NCBI GenBank assembly: GCA_010909165.1
Contig: MU008160.1
Coordinates: 1,922,001-1,986,000, forward strand
Source of the DNA: Anthoceros angustus
Taxonomy: Eukaryota; Streptophyta; Anthocerotopsida; Anthocerotales; Anthocerotaceae
DNA: 64,000 nucleotides
Direction of reading: 5' to 3'
The notes under the pieces are model-generated. The model ran no database searches. It was given only the letters and a program-made list of their open reading frames with translations, and was not told where the DNA came from. The position numbers were made by a program, and so were the translations under genes. This document shows positions 22,129-34,040 of this stretch, one piece after another; position 1 is the first letter of the stretch, and every line of letters begins with the position of its first letter.

Positions 22129-24959
22129 CTGCTCAAGGCGGGATGGATAACTCCAACTCCATCACGCTTGGGCTTCGAATGCGTGTGCACGGACTCCGCC
22201 ATGGATGCACGGGACGCAAGCTAGGCGCCTGCAAGCACGCTGGGACTGCCCGGGGTTTAGGGTTTTGCAGTTTTGCACTGACCGGTCACTCTCGGCGAGA
22301 TGGGTCGTGACTGCAACACAGCGAAATCGGCAGGACAGATTGGCAACAGTCGGCACGCGATTCGCTGCGGTTGCAGCTGCTTCTGCTGCTGGGCCCAGAG
22401 CCCCGCCCTAGAACGTTTGGAATCCTGCTTCCCGCTGCCAGGACATTTCAGGTCCCCGACTGCTCGTTCACATTACACAACACTAGTACTCCATTTATCC
22501 CACTCCATTTCGCTGCTCGGCGCCTCCCGGCTCACTTCTCTCTTCAGTCTCCAATCCGTTTGCTCTTGCTCTTTCGCCTTTGCTCTGCTATTTCCATTAC
22601 CTAGTCCACCTGGCCCCAAGCTTTCTAGAATTTTGTACTTTATATTTTTAATTTAGAGTGATTAATGAGCAAGTTCATTTATTCTAAATATAGATTTCTT
22701 TTTATTACATCTATAACCTGAATAAATAAAATTATCATTACATCAGCCAAGAATAAAGAACAAAAACGGCTTACAATACACAAGATGAAACCAATCACCC
22801 AGTATACACACAACTTCAACTAACAAAGTACATACATAATGCCTAAAGAGTATATACATACATATTTACGTACGATGGTGACCAAGATCATATTTTACAG
22901 ATATGTACGTATATATAATGCCGGGAGAAAGTACATATATATACGTACATATGTAGGCGACAAACATCACGCGACACAAATATCAACAACAGGATTCTTG
23001 AATCACACGAGTGTTTGACTCGAAGTGCATGTGTGTACATACGCGGGGGAGTACACACTGGTCAATTCAATTCAATTGAAAGTGAATCCCATCAAAAAGT
23101 AAATCCTGGAGTCGGAAGTACATGTACATATGCACATATGTACATGCATGTACGCAAAGGAGTACATATGTACTTACATGTGTACAAACCGGCCTAGAGA
23201 GAGTATATGCCAGTGATCAAGATCATGCGGCACACGTACATAGCCCAACAAAGATTTGTGAGTAACACGTGTGAGAGAAAGAGATCCTCGGAGAAAAAAA
23301 TGCATGTGGCGCACCATTTCCTAGAGCGAGGCTTGGGCGTGAAAGTGTGACCTTGAGTGCGACCTTCTTTCAGTATTTCAGTACATCTACATACATATAG
23401 TATGTATGTATATTTATCTTTCTTTCAATATTTCAATATATCTACAAATGTTGAAATACATCTATATATATACAATATGTATGTACATATGTCTTTCTTT
23501 CATTATTTCAATACATCTACAAATTTTACCAATGCCATTATGAGTACAGGGGATCTCTACAGTAGAACTTACATATTTATACCCATACCCATGCAATGCA
23601 TAAATAAGGATCCTGAAATGGGGTAATTTGAGAGGAATTGTTCGTAGTTGTATATACACATGTATGTAGGTATTTTGTAACAATGAATCTTGTGAGTGCC
23701 TGATAGTACTATACATGTATATAGATATAATTCATGTTCTCATAATACGGATGGATGAATAAAATCTTTACAAAGTCTTGAAAGTAAACAATGCACAAAA
23801 CGAGATTCTTCTTAAAACACAAATGGGTGAAAAACTCTATGAAAAGTCTTGTTGATATCTAAGACTATTATCAAATTAATAATATACCTTTTTTGTCATA
23901 ATTATACTACTCTTGAGACTCATGCTTGAGTATAAGCAAGAATTTCTTGATTGGAGGTTTAGTGAGAATTTATTAATATAGTCCCTAAACTTTTATTTAG
24001 AGTTTTCAGTCGAACTTTTGAGAGAAACTTGGCAATAGTCGTTTCTTTTTGGGAGGGGTCGATGTGAGTTTCCAGAGCCAACAAGTCTTGCTTTTTAATG
24101 GGACCATTACCACAAAGGTGCGTCTGTGGAGTCTGGTCTTGCTTTTCAATGGGACCATTTAGCACAATTTAGCTAATTTAGCTAATTTAGCACAACGGCT
24201 AGATTGGAGTATCTTTTCACACAATTACAAATGGAGTCAAGTATTGCTTTTCAATGAGACCATTCCCACAACTGCATGATTGGAGTATCGTTTCACACCA
24301 TCGTACGATGTGTGGTCATTCAGCCTAACACCATAGAGCCTTACCTTGAGATGAGATACTGTATTCTAACTTTGGTTAATAAAGTGATGCTCACTGTGGT
24401 GAACAAATTAATCTTTCCCAAAGTAACTTTGCTAGAACTCGACAAAGAAGTACAAAATTTTGATTTTTAGCATAGCAGCTAATGCCTTCGCCCGGACTGA
24501 ACAACGGGGTGCAAAATTTTGACTTTTAACTTAAAAGACAGCTAATGGCTTCCATTCAAGCACATCAAACAACTTAATAACTTGGTTTTGCCGAACTTAA
24601 TATGAAGACTTTCAATGTGTTAGATTCACATGATAGAAGAAGAAGTATATTATAGTGCACTTGAACGGAAATTTTTCTTGTCATGGGACTTGGTACTTAA
24701 CAACTTGTACCATGGTGTGCCTAAGCTACTTGCACTAAGGGCATCCATTCCCTTTAAGCACCACATCTAAGTATCAACTACACCATGAAACCAATGGTGT
24801 GTTAGATTGACGTGGTAACTATGTTAACCACAAAACCTCTAATGTATGTTCTCATGAATTGAAACATCTGTAAAAAGACCCACTCTTGACCTTTGTGAGC
24901 ATTCTTGTGAATTGAAACATATGTAAAAAGACCCACTCCTTACCTTTGTGAGCATCCCA
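22129..24959. other. AT-rich intergenic DNA with TACATA-type simple repeats
   Basis: No gene seen. From 22.8 to 23.7 kb the sequence is dominated by interspersed TACATA/GTACATATGT words in both orientations. Near 24.0-24.3 kb a short block around TTGCTTTTCAATGGGACCATT recurs four times. A dispersed repeat copy lies at 24,634-24,775. Confidence 0.6.
24634..24775. repeat. Dispersed repeat copy 1 (GAA-tract plus palindromic core)
   Basis: Begins with an AGAAGAAGAAG tract, then TATTATAGTGCACTTGAACGG, then CTTGGTACTTAACAACTTGT and CTTTAAGCACC. The same succession occurs at 29,717-29,965, and its first part at 34,182-34,236. Confidence 0.75.
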
Positions 24960-27900
24960 TTTCAGTTGTTTTTATTGAAGCTTTTTAAGAATAACATATA
25001 TTAGTTTTTTAGATATAGATATTTATTTTTAAATTAATATTCAGAACTTAAATTATCACATGATCTATGAAAATCTAACTAGAGTTGTTCATCAACAGTA
25101 CTTATATTATAGTAGTTAGTTCACATCTTTCATCTACTTATATCTTAGTAAAAGATGGTATGAAACATATATTTAGACTGGTAGGTTTCATTACCTTTTA
25201 ATTAATTCAATGAGCTTGGTCATCCAAATTGGAAGCCTAATCTCCTCTTTTGAGAATAGGTACCATATATTAGTATGCATGTATATACTGTAAAAATGGT
25301 AATGCTAAGATTGGATTGGCTTGCAATGTCTTGATTGCATGCTATTAGGAACTTGAAACTCTTGATGATGCGCAAATGCTAGTTTCCTCTCCTCTTCAAG
25401 CTGGGTCATACTTTTTACAAAAGGACCATGATTCGGGAATTGAAAAAGAAGCTAAACACAATCATTTGGAAAAAAAGAAAAGAATTAAAGGTAAACAAAT
25501 AACCAAAACATGGTGCTCGATATATATTTTTCAAACGTACATGATAAAAATATGACTTGTTGTGTGTGCTTGGAGGGTCTGATTCCACGTCACTTATCCT
25601 TGGACTTTCAGTTTGGCAGCCCAAACTGTCACAATCTTTTTGTCTTGATATAGTGGATGTGTTAGGTACATGAGCTGCAGTTTGCAACCACAACTTAGAG
25701 TAAGTCTTATTTTAAATAATTAAATAATAATTTTATGTATCTGGTTTTATCCCAAGTAGTTCCAAGACTCTAATGTTATTTGTCCGACCAGATTCCATGT
25801 ACATTTAAAGATTCATGACTTGCAACTTCATTGTAGTCTTCATTTTGCACAATTGTAGCATTTTTTGCTACATTCCGTGTTAAGATTAAGGTCTCACTAG
25901 AAACATGTGATGCATTTTGTGCATGGTTTGAGCAACCTCTTTCAAAGGGTGAGACCGTAGATATAGGTGCAGCTGGTTTTGAGTTCCCACCATAAATTGG
26001 GAAGTGAGATAACAATGGTTGGACTTTATATGAACTAATATTTGTTGTAGCAAATGATTGGGAAGTGGGTATAGCTGGAGTCAAGTCTGAGTTTCCACCA
26101 TAAATTGGAAGGTTAGATAATGTTGGTTGTGATATATATGATCCAATATCTCTCGTGGCAAATGGTTGGGAAGTGGATATATGTGGAGTCAAGTCTAAGT
26201 TTCCACCGTAAATTGGGAGGCGAGATAATATTGGTTGCGATGTATATGACTCAAGATCTCTTTTAGCAAATGACTGTGAAGATGATCTGGTGTTCAAACT
26301 GCTAGCAACACATTTTTCATCTATATCCGCGATCATAGAGTTATCATATTGTTTCTTGATAAATGTGGGAGACATTTGTTTTTGAGTTGTATGTTGATCC
26401 ACATGCTTGAATGTTTCTATATTCATTAAATAAAAAGAACGGTAAGATAAAATATGTTTGTAACAAATTAAAGTAAAAAGATAGATAATGATATTCCACC
26501 GAGGCGCACTTTTAGGTTGTGAAGGGATGAAACTATGGCCATATTGGTTCTTGAAGGCAATAGCGGTGATTGTGACTTAGAAGGTTTAGTTTGGCGCTCA
26601 ACTACAGGATCATGATCTATGTGATGTTGCTTGACATATTTTGGTTTTAGTGCAATTTCATATGTTTATGATTTTCAACCCATAGATGAAAAACTAGACT
26701 CTTGCAAGTAATACGACCACTTTTCAACCAAGACCCTTTGACTAAGGCATCCTTCCCGACAAGAAATATGAGATTAAGCCAAAACATATTGTGTAACACT
26801 AATTCATAGGTATATAATTATATTCAAATACAATATGTATACTAACTTGAGCCTTTCAAAATCTCTCTCATACTACCGTAATTCAATTTCAGTTGTTTTA
26901 TTGAAGCTTTTTAAGAATAACATATATTAGTTTTTAGATATAGATATTTATTTTAAATTAATATTCAGAACTTAAATTATCACATGATCTATGAAAATCT
27001 AACTAGAGTTGTTCATCAACAGTACTTATATTATAGTAGTTAGTTCACATCTTTCATCTACTTATATCTTAGTAAAAGATGGTATGAAACATATATTTAG
27101 GTAGGTTTCATTACCTTTTAATTAATTCAATGAGCTTGGTCATCCAAATTGGAAGCCTAATCTCCTCTTTTGAGAATAGGTACCATATATTAGTATGCAT
27201 GTATATCTTGTAAAATGGTAATGCTAAGATTGGATTGGCTTGCAATGTCTTGATTGCATGCTATTAGGAACTTGAAACTCTTGATGATGCGAAATGCTAG
27301 TTTCCTCTCCTCTTCAAGTGGGTCATACTTTTTACAAAAGGACCATGATTCGGAATTGAAAAGAAAAGCTAAACACAATCATTTGGAAAAAGAAAAGAAT
27401 TAAAGGTAAACAAATAACCAAAACATGGTGCTCGATATATATATTTTTCAAAGCGTACATGATAAAATATGACTTGTTGTGTGTGCTTGGAGGTCCGATT
27501 CCGTCACTTATCCTTGGACTTTCGGTTTGGCAGCCCAAACTGTCACAATCTTTTTGTCTTGATATAGTGGATGTGTTAGGTACATGAGCTGCAGTTTGCA
27601 ACCACAACTTAGAGTAAGTCTTATTTTAAATAATTAAATAATAATTTTATGTATCTGGTTTTATCCCAAGTAGTTCCAAGACTCTAATGTTATTTGTCTG
27701 ACCTGTATTCCTCCAAGCAGCTACAGCTTGCCTAAAAGATTCATGACTTGCAGCTTCATTGTAGTCTTCATTTTGCACAATTGTAGCATTTTTTGCTACA
27801 TTCCGTGTTAAGATTAAGGTCTCACTAGAAACATGTGATGCATTTTGTGCATGGTTTGAGCAACCTCTTTCAAAGGGTGAGACCGTAGATATAGGTGCAA

Positions 27901-28790
27901 TGGTTTTGAGTTCCCACCATAAATTGGGAAGTGAGATAACAATGGTTGGACTTTATATGAACTAATATTTGTTGTAGCAAATGATTGGGAAGTGGGTATA
28001 GCTGGAGTCAAGTCTGAGTTTCCACCATAAATTGGAAGGTTAGATAATGTTGGTTGTGATATATATGATCCAATATCTCTCGTGGCAAATGGTTGGGAAG
28101 TGGATATATGTGGAGTCAAGTCTAAGTTTCCACCGTAAATTGGGAGGCGAGATAATATTGGTTGCGATGTATATGACTCAAGATCTCTTTTAGCAAATGA
28201 CTGTGAAGATGATCTGGTGTTCAAACTGCTAGCAACACATTTTTCATCTATATCCGCGATCATAGAGTTATCATATTGTTTCTTGATAAATGTGGGAGAC
28301 ATTTGTTTTTGAGTTGTATGTTGATCCACATGCTTGAATGTTTCTATATTCATTAAATAAAAAGAACGGTAAGATAAAATATGCTGTAACAAATTAAAGT
28401 AAAAAAGATAGATAACAGCATATTCCACCTGAGGCTGCACTTTTAGGTTGTGAAGGGATGAAACTATGGCCATATTGGTTCTTGAAGGCAATAGCAGGTG
28501 ATTGTGACTTAGAAGGTTTAGTTTGGCGCTCAACTACAGGATCATGATCTATGTGATGTTGCTTCTGACATATTTTGGTTTTAGTGCAATTTCATATGTT
28601 TATGATTTTCAACCCATAGATGAAAAAACTAGACTCTTGCAAGTAATACCTGACCACTTTTCAACCAAGACCCTTTGACTAAGGCATCCTTCCTGCACAA
28701 GAAATATGAGATTAAGCCAAAACATATTGTGTAACACTAATTCATAGGTATATAATTATATTCAAATACAATATGTATACTAACTTGAGC
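24960..28790. repeat. 1.9-kb tandem duplication, two copies
   Basis: About 24,960-26,885 is repeated at 26,886-28,790. Sequence is highly similar apart from small losses, mostly at CAG/CTG (CCTGAGG/CCGAGG, GCTGCAC/GCGCAC, CAGCTGG/CAATGG) and homopolymers. A short segment near 25,785-25,815 differs more strongly from 27,700-27,735. Confidence 0.92.
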
Positions 28791-29202
28791 CTTTCAAAAA
28801 TCTCTCGCTCTGCAGCTACCGCAATTCGAATTTCAGCAAGCCTTTTTTCTTTTTCTTTTGTTTCTTTCTCAAGTTTAGCTGTGTCGCCGATGGAAGCAAA
28901 GGAACGTCTACAATAAATAGAATAGTTATATTTTGGATGTCTCCCTTTGATGTCCTTTGCTAGATGAGCTCTCCCATCATGTCTCCCCACAATTAAAAAA
29001 ATTCTAAAAGAAACTATTCGTGAAACTGTAGGAGAATTCTAAAGTAAAAGAAACAGTGTGAGGTATACCTCTTCCTTTCTCCCATGGCCAAACTTGATTT
29101 TTTCCATAATTGAGTCAAATTTGCCTTTTCATCTGAAATAATGTTTGTGAAGGAAAACAATTGATACTTCTGCGTGTTACTAAAACCTTGTTCATGTTTC
29201 AA
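25415..29202 (-). CDS. Unrecognised minus-strand gene, 3' part tandemly duplicated
   Basis: I do not recognise this family. The best exon runs minus from about 28,350 to 27,814 in one copy and 26,426 to 25,776 in the other. It carries three imperfect repeats of about 35 residues, each with a Ser-Gln-Pro/Ser-Phe-Ala start, SQPxLSxLPIYGGN in the middle and DLTPxI at the end. Upstream exons (28,990-28,780 and about 29,135-29,070) encode a charged, probably coiled-coil segment (KLEKETKEKEKRLAEIRIAVAAE) and DEKANLTQLWKKSS. A downstream exon near 25,690-25,560 and 27,600-27,480 encodes an Asn/Thr/Ser-rich tail. The copies differ in frame after the third repeat because one lacks bases at a CAGCTG. 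No signal peptide or membrane helix is visible. A full exon model could not be fixed. Confidence 0.4.
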
Positions 29203-29716
29203 CTATTAACCAGGACTCTATGCAAACAAGTGATATATAGTAGTAGAAAACACTTGTCTCATTTACCCATGGATTAGAATATAGTTGGCTTCTAGCTAGA
29301 TTGAACTCGAGCTTCCAAATGAAGCTACTAAGCTGTCCAGAGCTGCTTTTAATAAATAATATTGAAATTATAATTTATTAAAATATTTTTAAAAAGATAC
29401 TGATAAATTACAAATTACTAAGTATTTGAATGAAAGATATCATCTTTAATAAAATTACATCAATAAAAACCACCTAATATATCTATTTATATATAAGTAT
29501 CATACACACCTATTAGACTACAAAGATTAAGTACAATAAAATGTACCTAGTATAAGTAGTGATGTGATCTTTATCTTGAATGTAGAAGCTTGAGTAGATG
29601 ACTTAATGAGATTTTCACTGCCCACGTTTGATTGAGTTAGTCCATCCTCTCTAATCCAAAATTAAAAGCTTCTTGAATAAATAGCTCACATATTTATGGG
29701 AATGAGATTTGTAGTT

Positions 29717-29965
29717 TTTTTAGAAGAAGAAGAAGAAGAAGAATTTTATTTAAGTCCACTAAGGACGGATTTCCATCACGGGACTTGGTACTTAACAACT
29801 TGTACCATGGAGTGCCTAAGCTACTTGCACCAAGGGCATCCACTCCCTTTAAGCACCCCATCTAAGTACCGATCTTGGTACTTAACAACTTGTACCATGG
29901 AGTGCCTAAGCTACTTGCACCAAGGGCATCCACTCCCTTTAAGCACCCCATCTAAGTACCGATCT
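29717..29965. repeat. Dispersed repeat copy 2 with internal 90-base tandem duplication
   Basis: An (AGA)n tract at 29,717-29,741 is followed by AGTCCACTAAGGACGGATTT and two 90-base copies starting at CTTGGTACTTAACAACTTGT (29,784 and 29,874). Related to the copies at 24.6 and 34.2 kb. Confidence 0.85.
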
Positions 29966-30452
29966 AAGCTCAGGATGCAGGTTCTTATAAATGTGTGTCC
30001 ATTTGGCCTAAGCCATTTAGACACATGAAGCATTCTTGTTTTCGAACTTGCTCACTTCAATTACGCAAACTTATACCAGCTTTTGAAGAAAAAAAGCCCA
30101 ATCAACCCAATTTTGCAAGCAGAGTTTGTTAATTTCATACTACCTGAAGGTCGTCCCCAGGAGAGTACTCTAGTGAGTTCTCAGCGCGAGACAGTTCGTA
30201 ATAACCTTGAAACTTTGATGAAAAGTGCGATGCAAATCGCAATCCCCAAAAATGAAAATGGATCATGGACCATGGCAGTTCAATGTTCCACGCACATTTT
30301 CACTACTACGGCGGCTTTTACAGTTTTCAGAAAGGAGGAGACTGCAGGGCCCTAGACCGGCCGAAGCAGCAGGATGCGAGCTGCGGTGCGGATGGACAGA
30401 CAAACCGGGACGATGGGTGGAGCCCGGTGAGCTGCGGTGCTTGTGAGGAGCA
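29966..30452. other. Upstream flank of RNC1
   Basis: Contains a short open frame at 30,083-30,355 (plus) with no recognisable similarity, probably 5' flanking DNA or leader of RNC1. No TATA box is obvious. Confidence 0.35.
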
Positions 30453-33326
30453 ATGGCTCCTCTTACTGCTGCCATGGATGCAGCTGTGCTGCCGACTCCA
30501 AGCTCGTCGTTTCCTGCACTGTCCCGTTCCCAGTGCCCTTGCTCCCGCCTCTCCTTCTCCCATTCCTTCCTCTCGGACCCGGTGTCGGGATTCTCATCCA
30601 GGCTGCAGCTGCATTTGAGAGGGCACGGGGGCTTGAGGTCCAAGCAGCTGCAGAGGAGAGCTGGGTCGACTGTCCTGGCCCTGGGGACGTTGCCGGAGCT
30701 GGAGGACAGGGAGACCGGGGAATCTGATTCGGGAGACGGAAACGGGAGAGACTCGGTTGACAAGCCTGGGGAGAGCTACTATCCGAGAGGCGGAAGGTAC
30801 AAGAGGGAACCGGAGGAGCGGCCGACAAGGAGCTATAATCGGTGGGAGTCGGGAGATCGAGCTTCCAGAGGCTATGTCGGGAGAGCTGGGAGGGATTCGG
30901 ATTACGTGCCGTCGGACTACAGGGTTTCGAGGGGGCGGGGGTACAACCGGGGAAACGGGGTGGACAGGGCTGGAGGCGGAGGGGACGGAGGCCGGAGAGC
31001 GGCCTGGGGGTACAATGGCAGGTTTGGGGGATTCGGAGGAGAGGCCGCCGTGGAGCTCTGACACTGGGGGAAGGGAGGCGGGAGAGCGGCCTGGACGGGG
31101 GTACAATGGCAGGCTTGGGAGGGATTCGGAGGAGAGGCCGCCGTGGAGCTCTGACACTAGGGTTGGGGACGGGGGGAGAGGAGGAGGTGTTGGAAGCAAG
31201 GTGAGGACTGTGAGGAAGAAGGAAGGTCCTTCGGTGCCTCGAGGTGCCAAGGCGCCGAAGAACCTGATCTTGAAGCCGCCTATGGATGACAGCAAAATGG
31301 TGGAGCGGCTGCTGGCCAGTCCGCAGTTGACGCTCAAGACGTTCCCTCTGCTCAGTGCGTGTTTGCCGTCTGCGCCGCTCCGGAAGTCGGATACGGTTTG
31401 GATAGATGAGAACATGCTGGAGCTGAAGGATGCGTTAGGGTATCCGTTGGAGGGGATGGAGAATCCGGGTGAAGGGAGCCCGCTTGCGCATCTGGAGACT
31501 TTGCTGTACCTGGCGTTCCAGCATGAGGGCACGGTCAGGTACAAAAAGGCTTTCTATGTGCGCAATGGGCATACCAGGCTCGCATTTCTGGGGCAACAAG
31601 TAGTGGAAATGGCTTTGACAGAGCTACTTCTACAGATGTTTCCGAAGGAGACAACTGGGTGCACCCGGGATCGGACGTATTTGCTCACCGGGAAGAAGTT
31701 TTTGCCGGAATGGATCAAGGCAGCTTCCATGGACCGGCTCATTTTCCCGGAGGCTGAGGACATTGACAGGCTGAAGAGGAAGGATCGGGAGCCTCCTATT
31801 AAGTGAGTGCTGGATGTAGGAGGAGTTGCTTGCTGTTCAGACTGCTTTCAGTGAGCACGGGTGTTGTCCTTTCTGGTTGGCATCTAGTTTGCACATTCTT
31901 GTCACCTGCAGCTCAGGAGATGTGATGCTGTTGGATGTTAGGTGGTGACTGACGTCTCTGTTTGGTGTTCCTTGCATGGTGCCTTCTCCAGGTCGACTTT
32001 CTCTGCACTGATGGGTGCATTGTATTTGACAATGGGCATGGGAGAGGTGTACCGTGTACTCTTTGAGGTCTTTGGAATGGATCCCTATGCAAAGTCTTGC
32101 CAACCGAAGCCTAGGAGCAGATTGGAGGATATCGACTTCGTGTCTCCAGAGCTTGAAAGAAAACTCTCTTGGCAAGATATTGCATTCTATGAGGTAGCTA
32201 CTGGGTTCTAGTATTTCTGGGCTGTTAGTTAGGCACGAATTTTCAGCTCTGCACTGAGTGACCCCTGTGCCATAGGCTCATTTTTCAAATCTTGTTGGGC
32301 TGCAGCCACCGGCGGATTCCCTCTTTGCTGAACCACGCCTCTTCAGAGCTTGCGTCCCTCCTGGCATGCACCGTTTTAGAGGCAGCTTATGGGAGGACGA
32401 GAGCCTTGGGTTTGTGAAGAAAGTGCTGGGCTATCCACGACCTCCTTCACCCGGGGATACGAAGGAAGCATTGAAGGCCAGAGATCTTGAGGTGGACCTT
32501 GGACTTCAGGTTGGTTGTTGTGGTTTAGGGGCTTGTTTCATTCAAGCTTACTGTGGTCCGAGTCTACAGGATCTGGCCATGAGTCATGGTACCTACCTGT
32601 TACTGACATATTCTTCATTATCTTATTCCAGCTCTGCTTCCTACATCCCTCGAAATACAAGTTTGAACACCCCCGCTTCTGTAATGAGCGGCTAGAATTA
32701 TTGGGGTCGCGTGTGATGGTGAGCCCCTAGCAGCCAACTTACAGTTTCTTCCTCTGTTGTCTTCATGTGCTTGTTATCTCATGTGCAACTCACCCACCGT
32801 TTGGCTGTGGCAGGATGTCATCATGGCTGAGAAGCTTCTAATGAAGCACCTGGATGGTCCTGGTGAGTGGCTGGGGGTCAAGCACCGCAGGCTTTTGATG
32901 AACAGAGTCTGTGGGCGGTTGTTGAGGGACAAGAAGCTGGGGCGACATGTCGTTTACAGTGATGAGAGGATTTTGGTCTTTGAGAGATGCCGAAGGTTGC
33001 GGAACCTGACCACCTCCGGAGTACAGCAGGCCATTCACGGCCTGGGATATGTCGTATATGGAAGACCTGAAGTCCGGCGCCTGATGTTTGATGTTTTCGA
33101 CACCGAAGCAGGGCCGCAAGAGCAACGTCTCCTACCTGCTCCTTATCGTCCTACCGCACTAGTTCCACCTGCAGGCTATCAATCTTCTCGGTCTGGGACT
33201 CAATCTCCTCAGTTCCGGTACCCTCCCAACTATCAAACTCAGTTCAGATCCAATTTTCCGTCCTCTCCTTTCTACAGACCTCCACCGCCAGCCTCAGATC
33301 AGGGAGCCAGACAAGCGGATGACTAG
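30453..33326 (+). CDS. RNC1: RNC1-like chloroplast splicing factor with two RNase III-type domains
   Basis: RNC1 is a plant protein with two degenerate RNase III domains that binds chloroplast group II introns and supports their splicing rather than cutting RNA. Exons: 30453-31021, 31113-31802, 31992-32193, 32306-32509, 32632-32718 and 32814-33326, about 754 residues. After a Ser/Leu-rich transit peptide comes an Arg/Gly-rich linker with repeated GYNGRxGRDSEERPPWSSDT. Domain 1 spans about 31,260-31,800 (PLAHLETLLYLAFQHEG). Domain 2 lies further on, with YRVLFEVFGMDP, LEDIDFVSPELE and KLSWQDIAFYE, then FLHPSKYKFEHPRFC, AEKLLMKHLDGPG and VRRLMFDVFD. The linker and a Pro/Gln-rich C-terminal extension make it longer than the 530-540 residues usual in angiosperms. 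The first intron is inferred: without it a 2-base shift separates the frames. Confidence 0.9.
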
Positions 33327-34040
33327 TGTGCTGGCCTTTGCAATGACCAACCTGTCTCTTCAATACTGATACCCACGGAAGGAAGCTTCCGTGCAACTCA
33401 TAGTGGAGTTGGCTGTTTCTGCCTTGTACCTTGTGAAAGACACCGGCTTTGCTACGTGCCTTTTATCCGAAGACCCTGGTCCTGAAAGCCACAACGTTTC
33501 CTCACCTGCTGCCGTGCTGGCTCGTTGCTTAGCGAGCGAATCAGCAAAATCAGCTGCATCCGTCCGTGCCCAACGCTTGTCCAGTGCACACCTGTGAACT
33601 TGTTGCAGATGGTTTTGTCAGAGGAAACAGGATATTGTCTAGTGCAATAATGCTACTGCAATAATGTTCACATTTTTCCTCTTGGCTTCAAAGAAGACGA
33701 ACTGGATGAACGCCCGCAAAGCCTTTCTTGTCCGGAACCAATAATGTCGCCTGTCGCGAGCAAATGAGCTTTGGGAGAGTGTGAAATCTTTGCTCAAGCT
33801 CCTTGCAGATGGCCAAGTTGAGCCGAATGATTCCGAGTCCCACATGAGGCTTTCTTCCCTTCAGCTCTGGAGCCATGCTTTCCTTGAGGAGTCGCCTTGC
33901 TAGATGCCAGGTTTGGCCGGCACCAATTTGCCTCGTGCTCTTTACGGCCTGTGTAGATCTACTTAAGATCGTGGTGAGCCCCCGGCCTCTCTAGACATCC
34001 TGATGCTCCAGTCCTATAGGGCACCACGCAGGCAGGAAGG
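33327..34040. other. Intergenic: 3' flank of RNC1
   Basis: No gene seen. Only short frames without recognisable features. Confidence 0.5.

Noticed and set aside
20770-22310. Long plus-strand open frames (up to 436 residues) over the PUR5 gene
   Set aside because: They are Pro/His/Arg-rich mirror frames of GC-rich PUR5 exon 1 and its repeat-filled intron, with no family signature. The minus strand has clear PurM motifs.
30083-30355. Separate small gene upstream of RNC1
   Set aside because: No recognisable features, no conserved start context and position in the RNC1 flank; not supportable as a gene.
30594-31544. Minus-strand open frame of 316 residues opposite RNC1
   Set aside because: Ser/Pro-rich antisense of the Arg/Gly-rich RNC1 linker, no domain.
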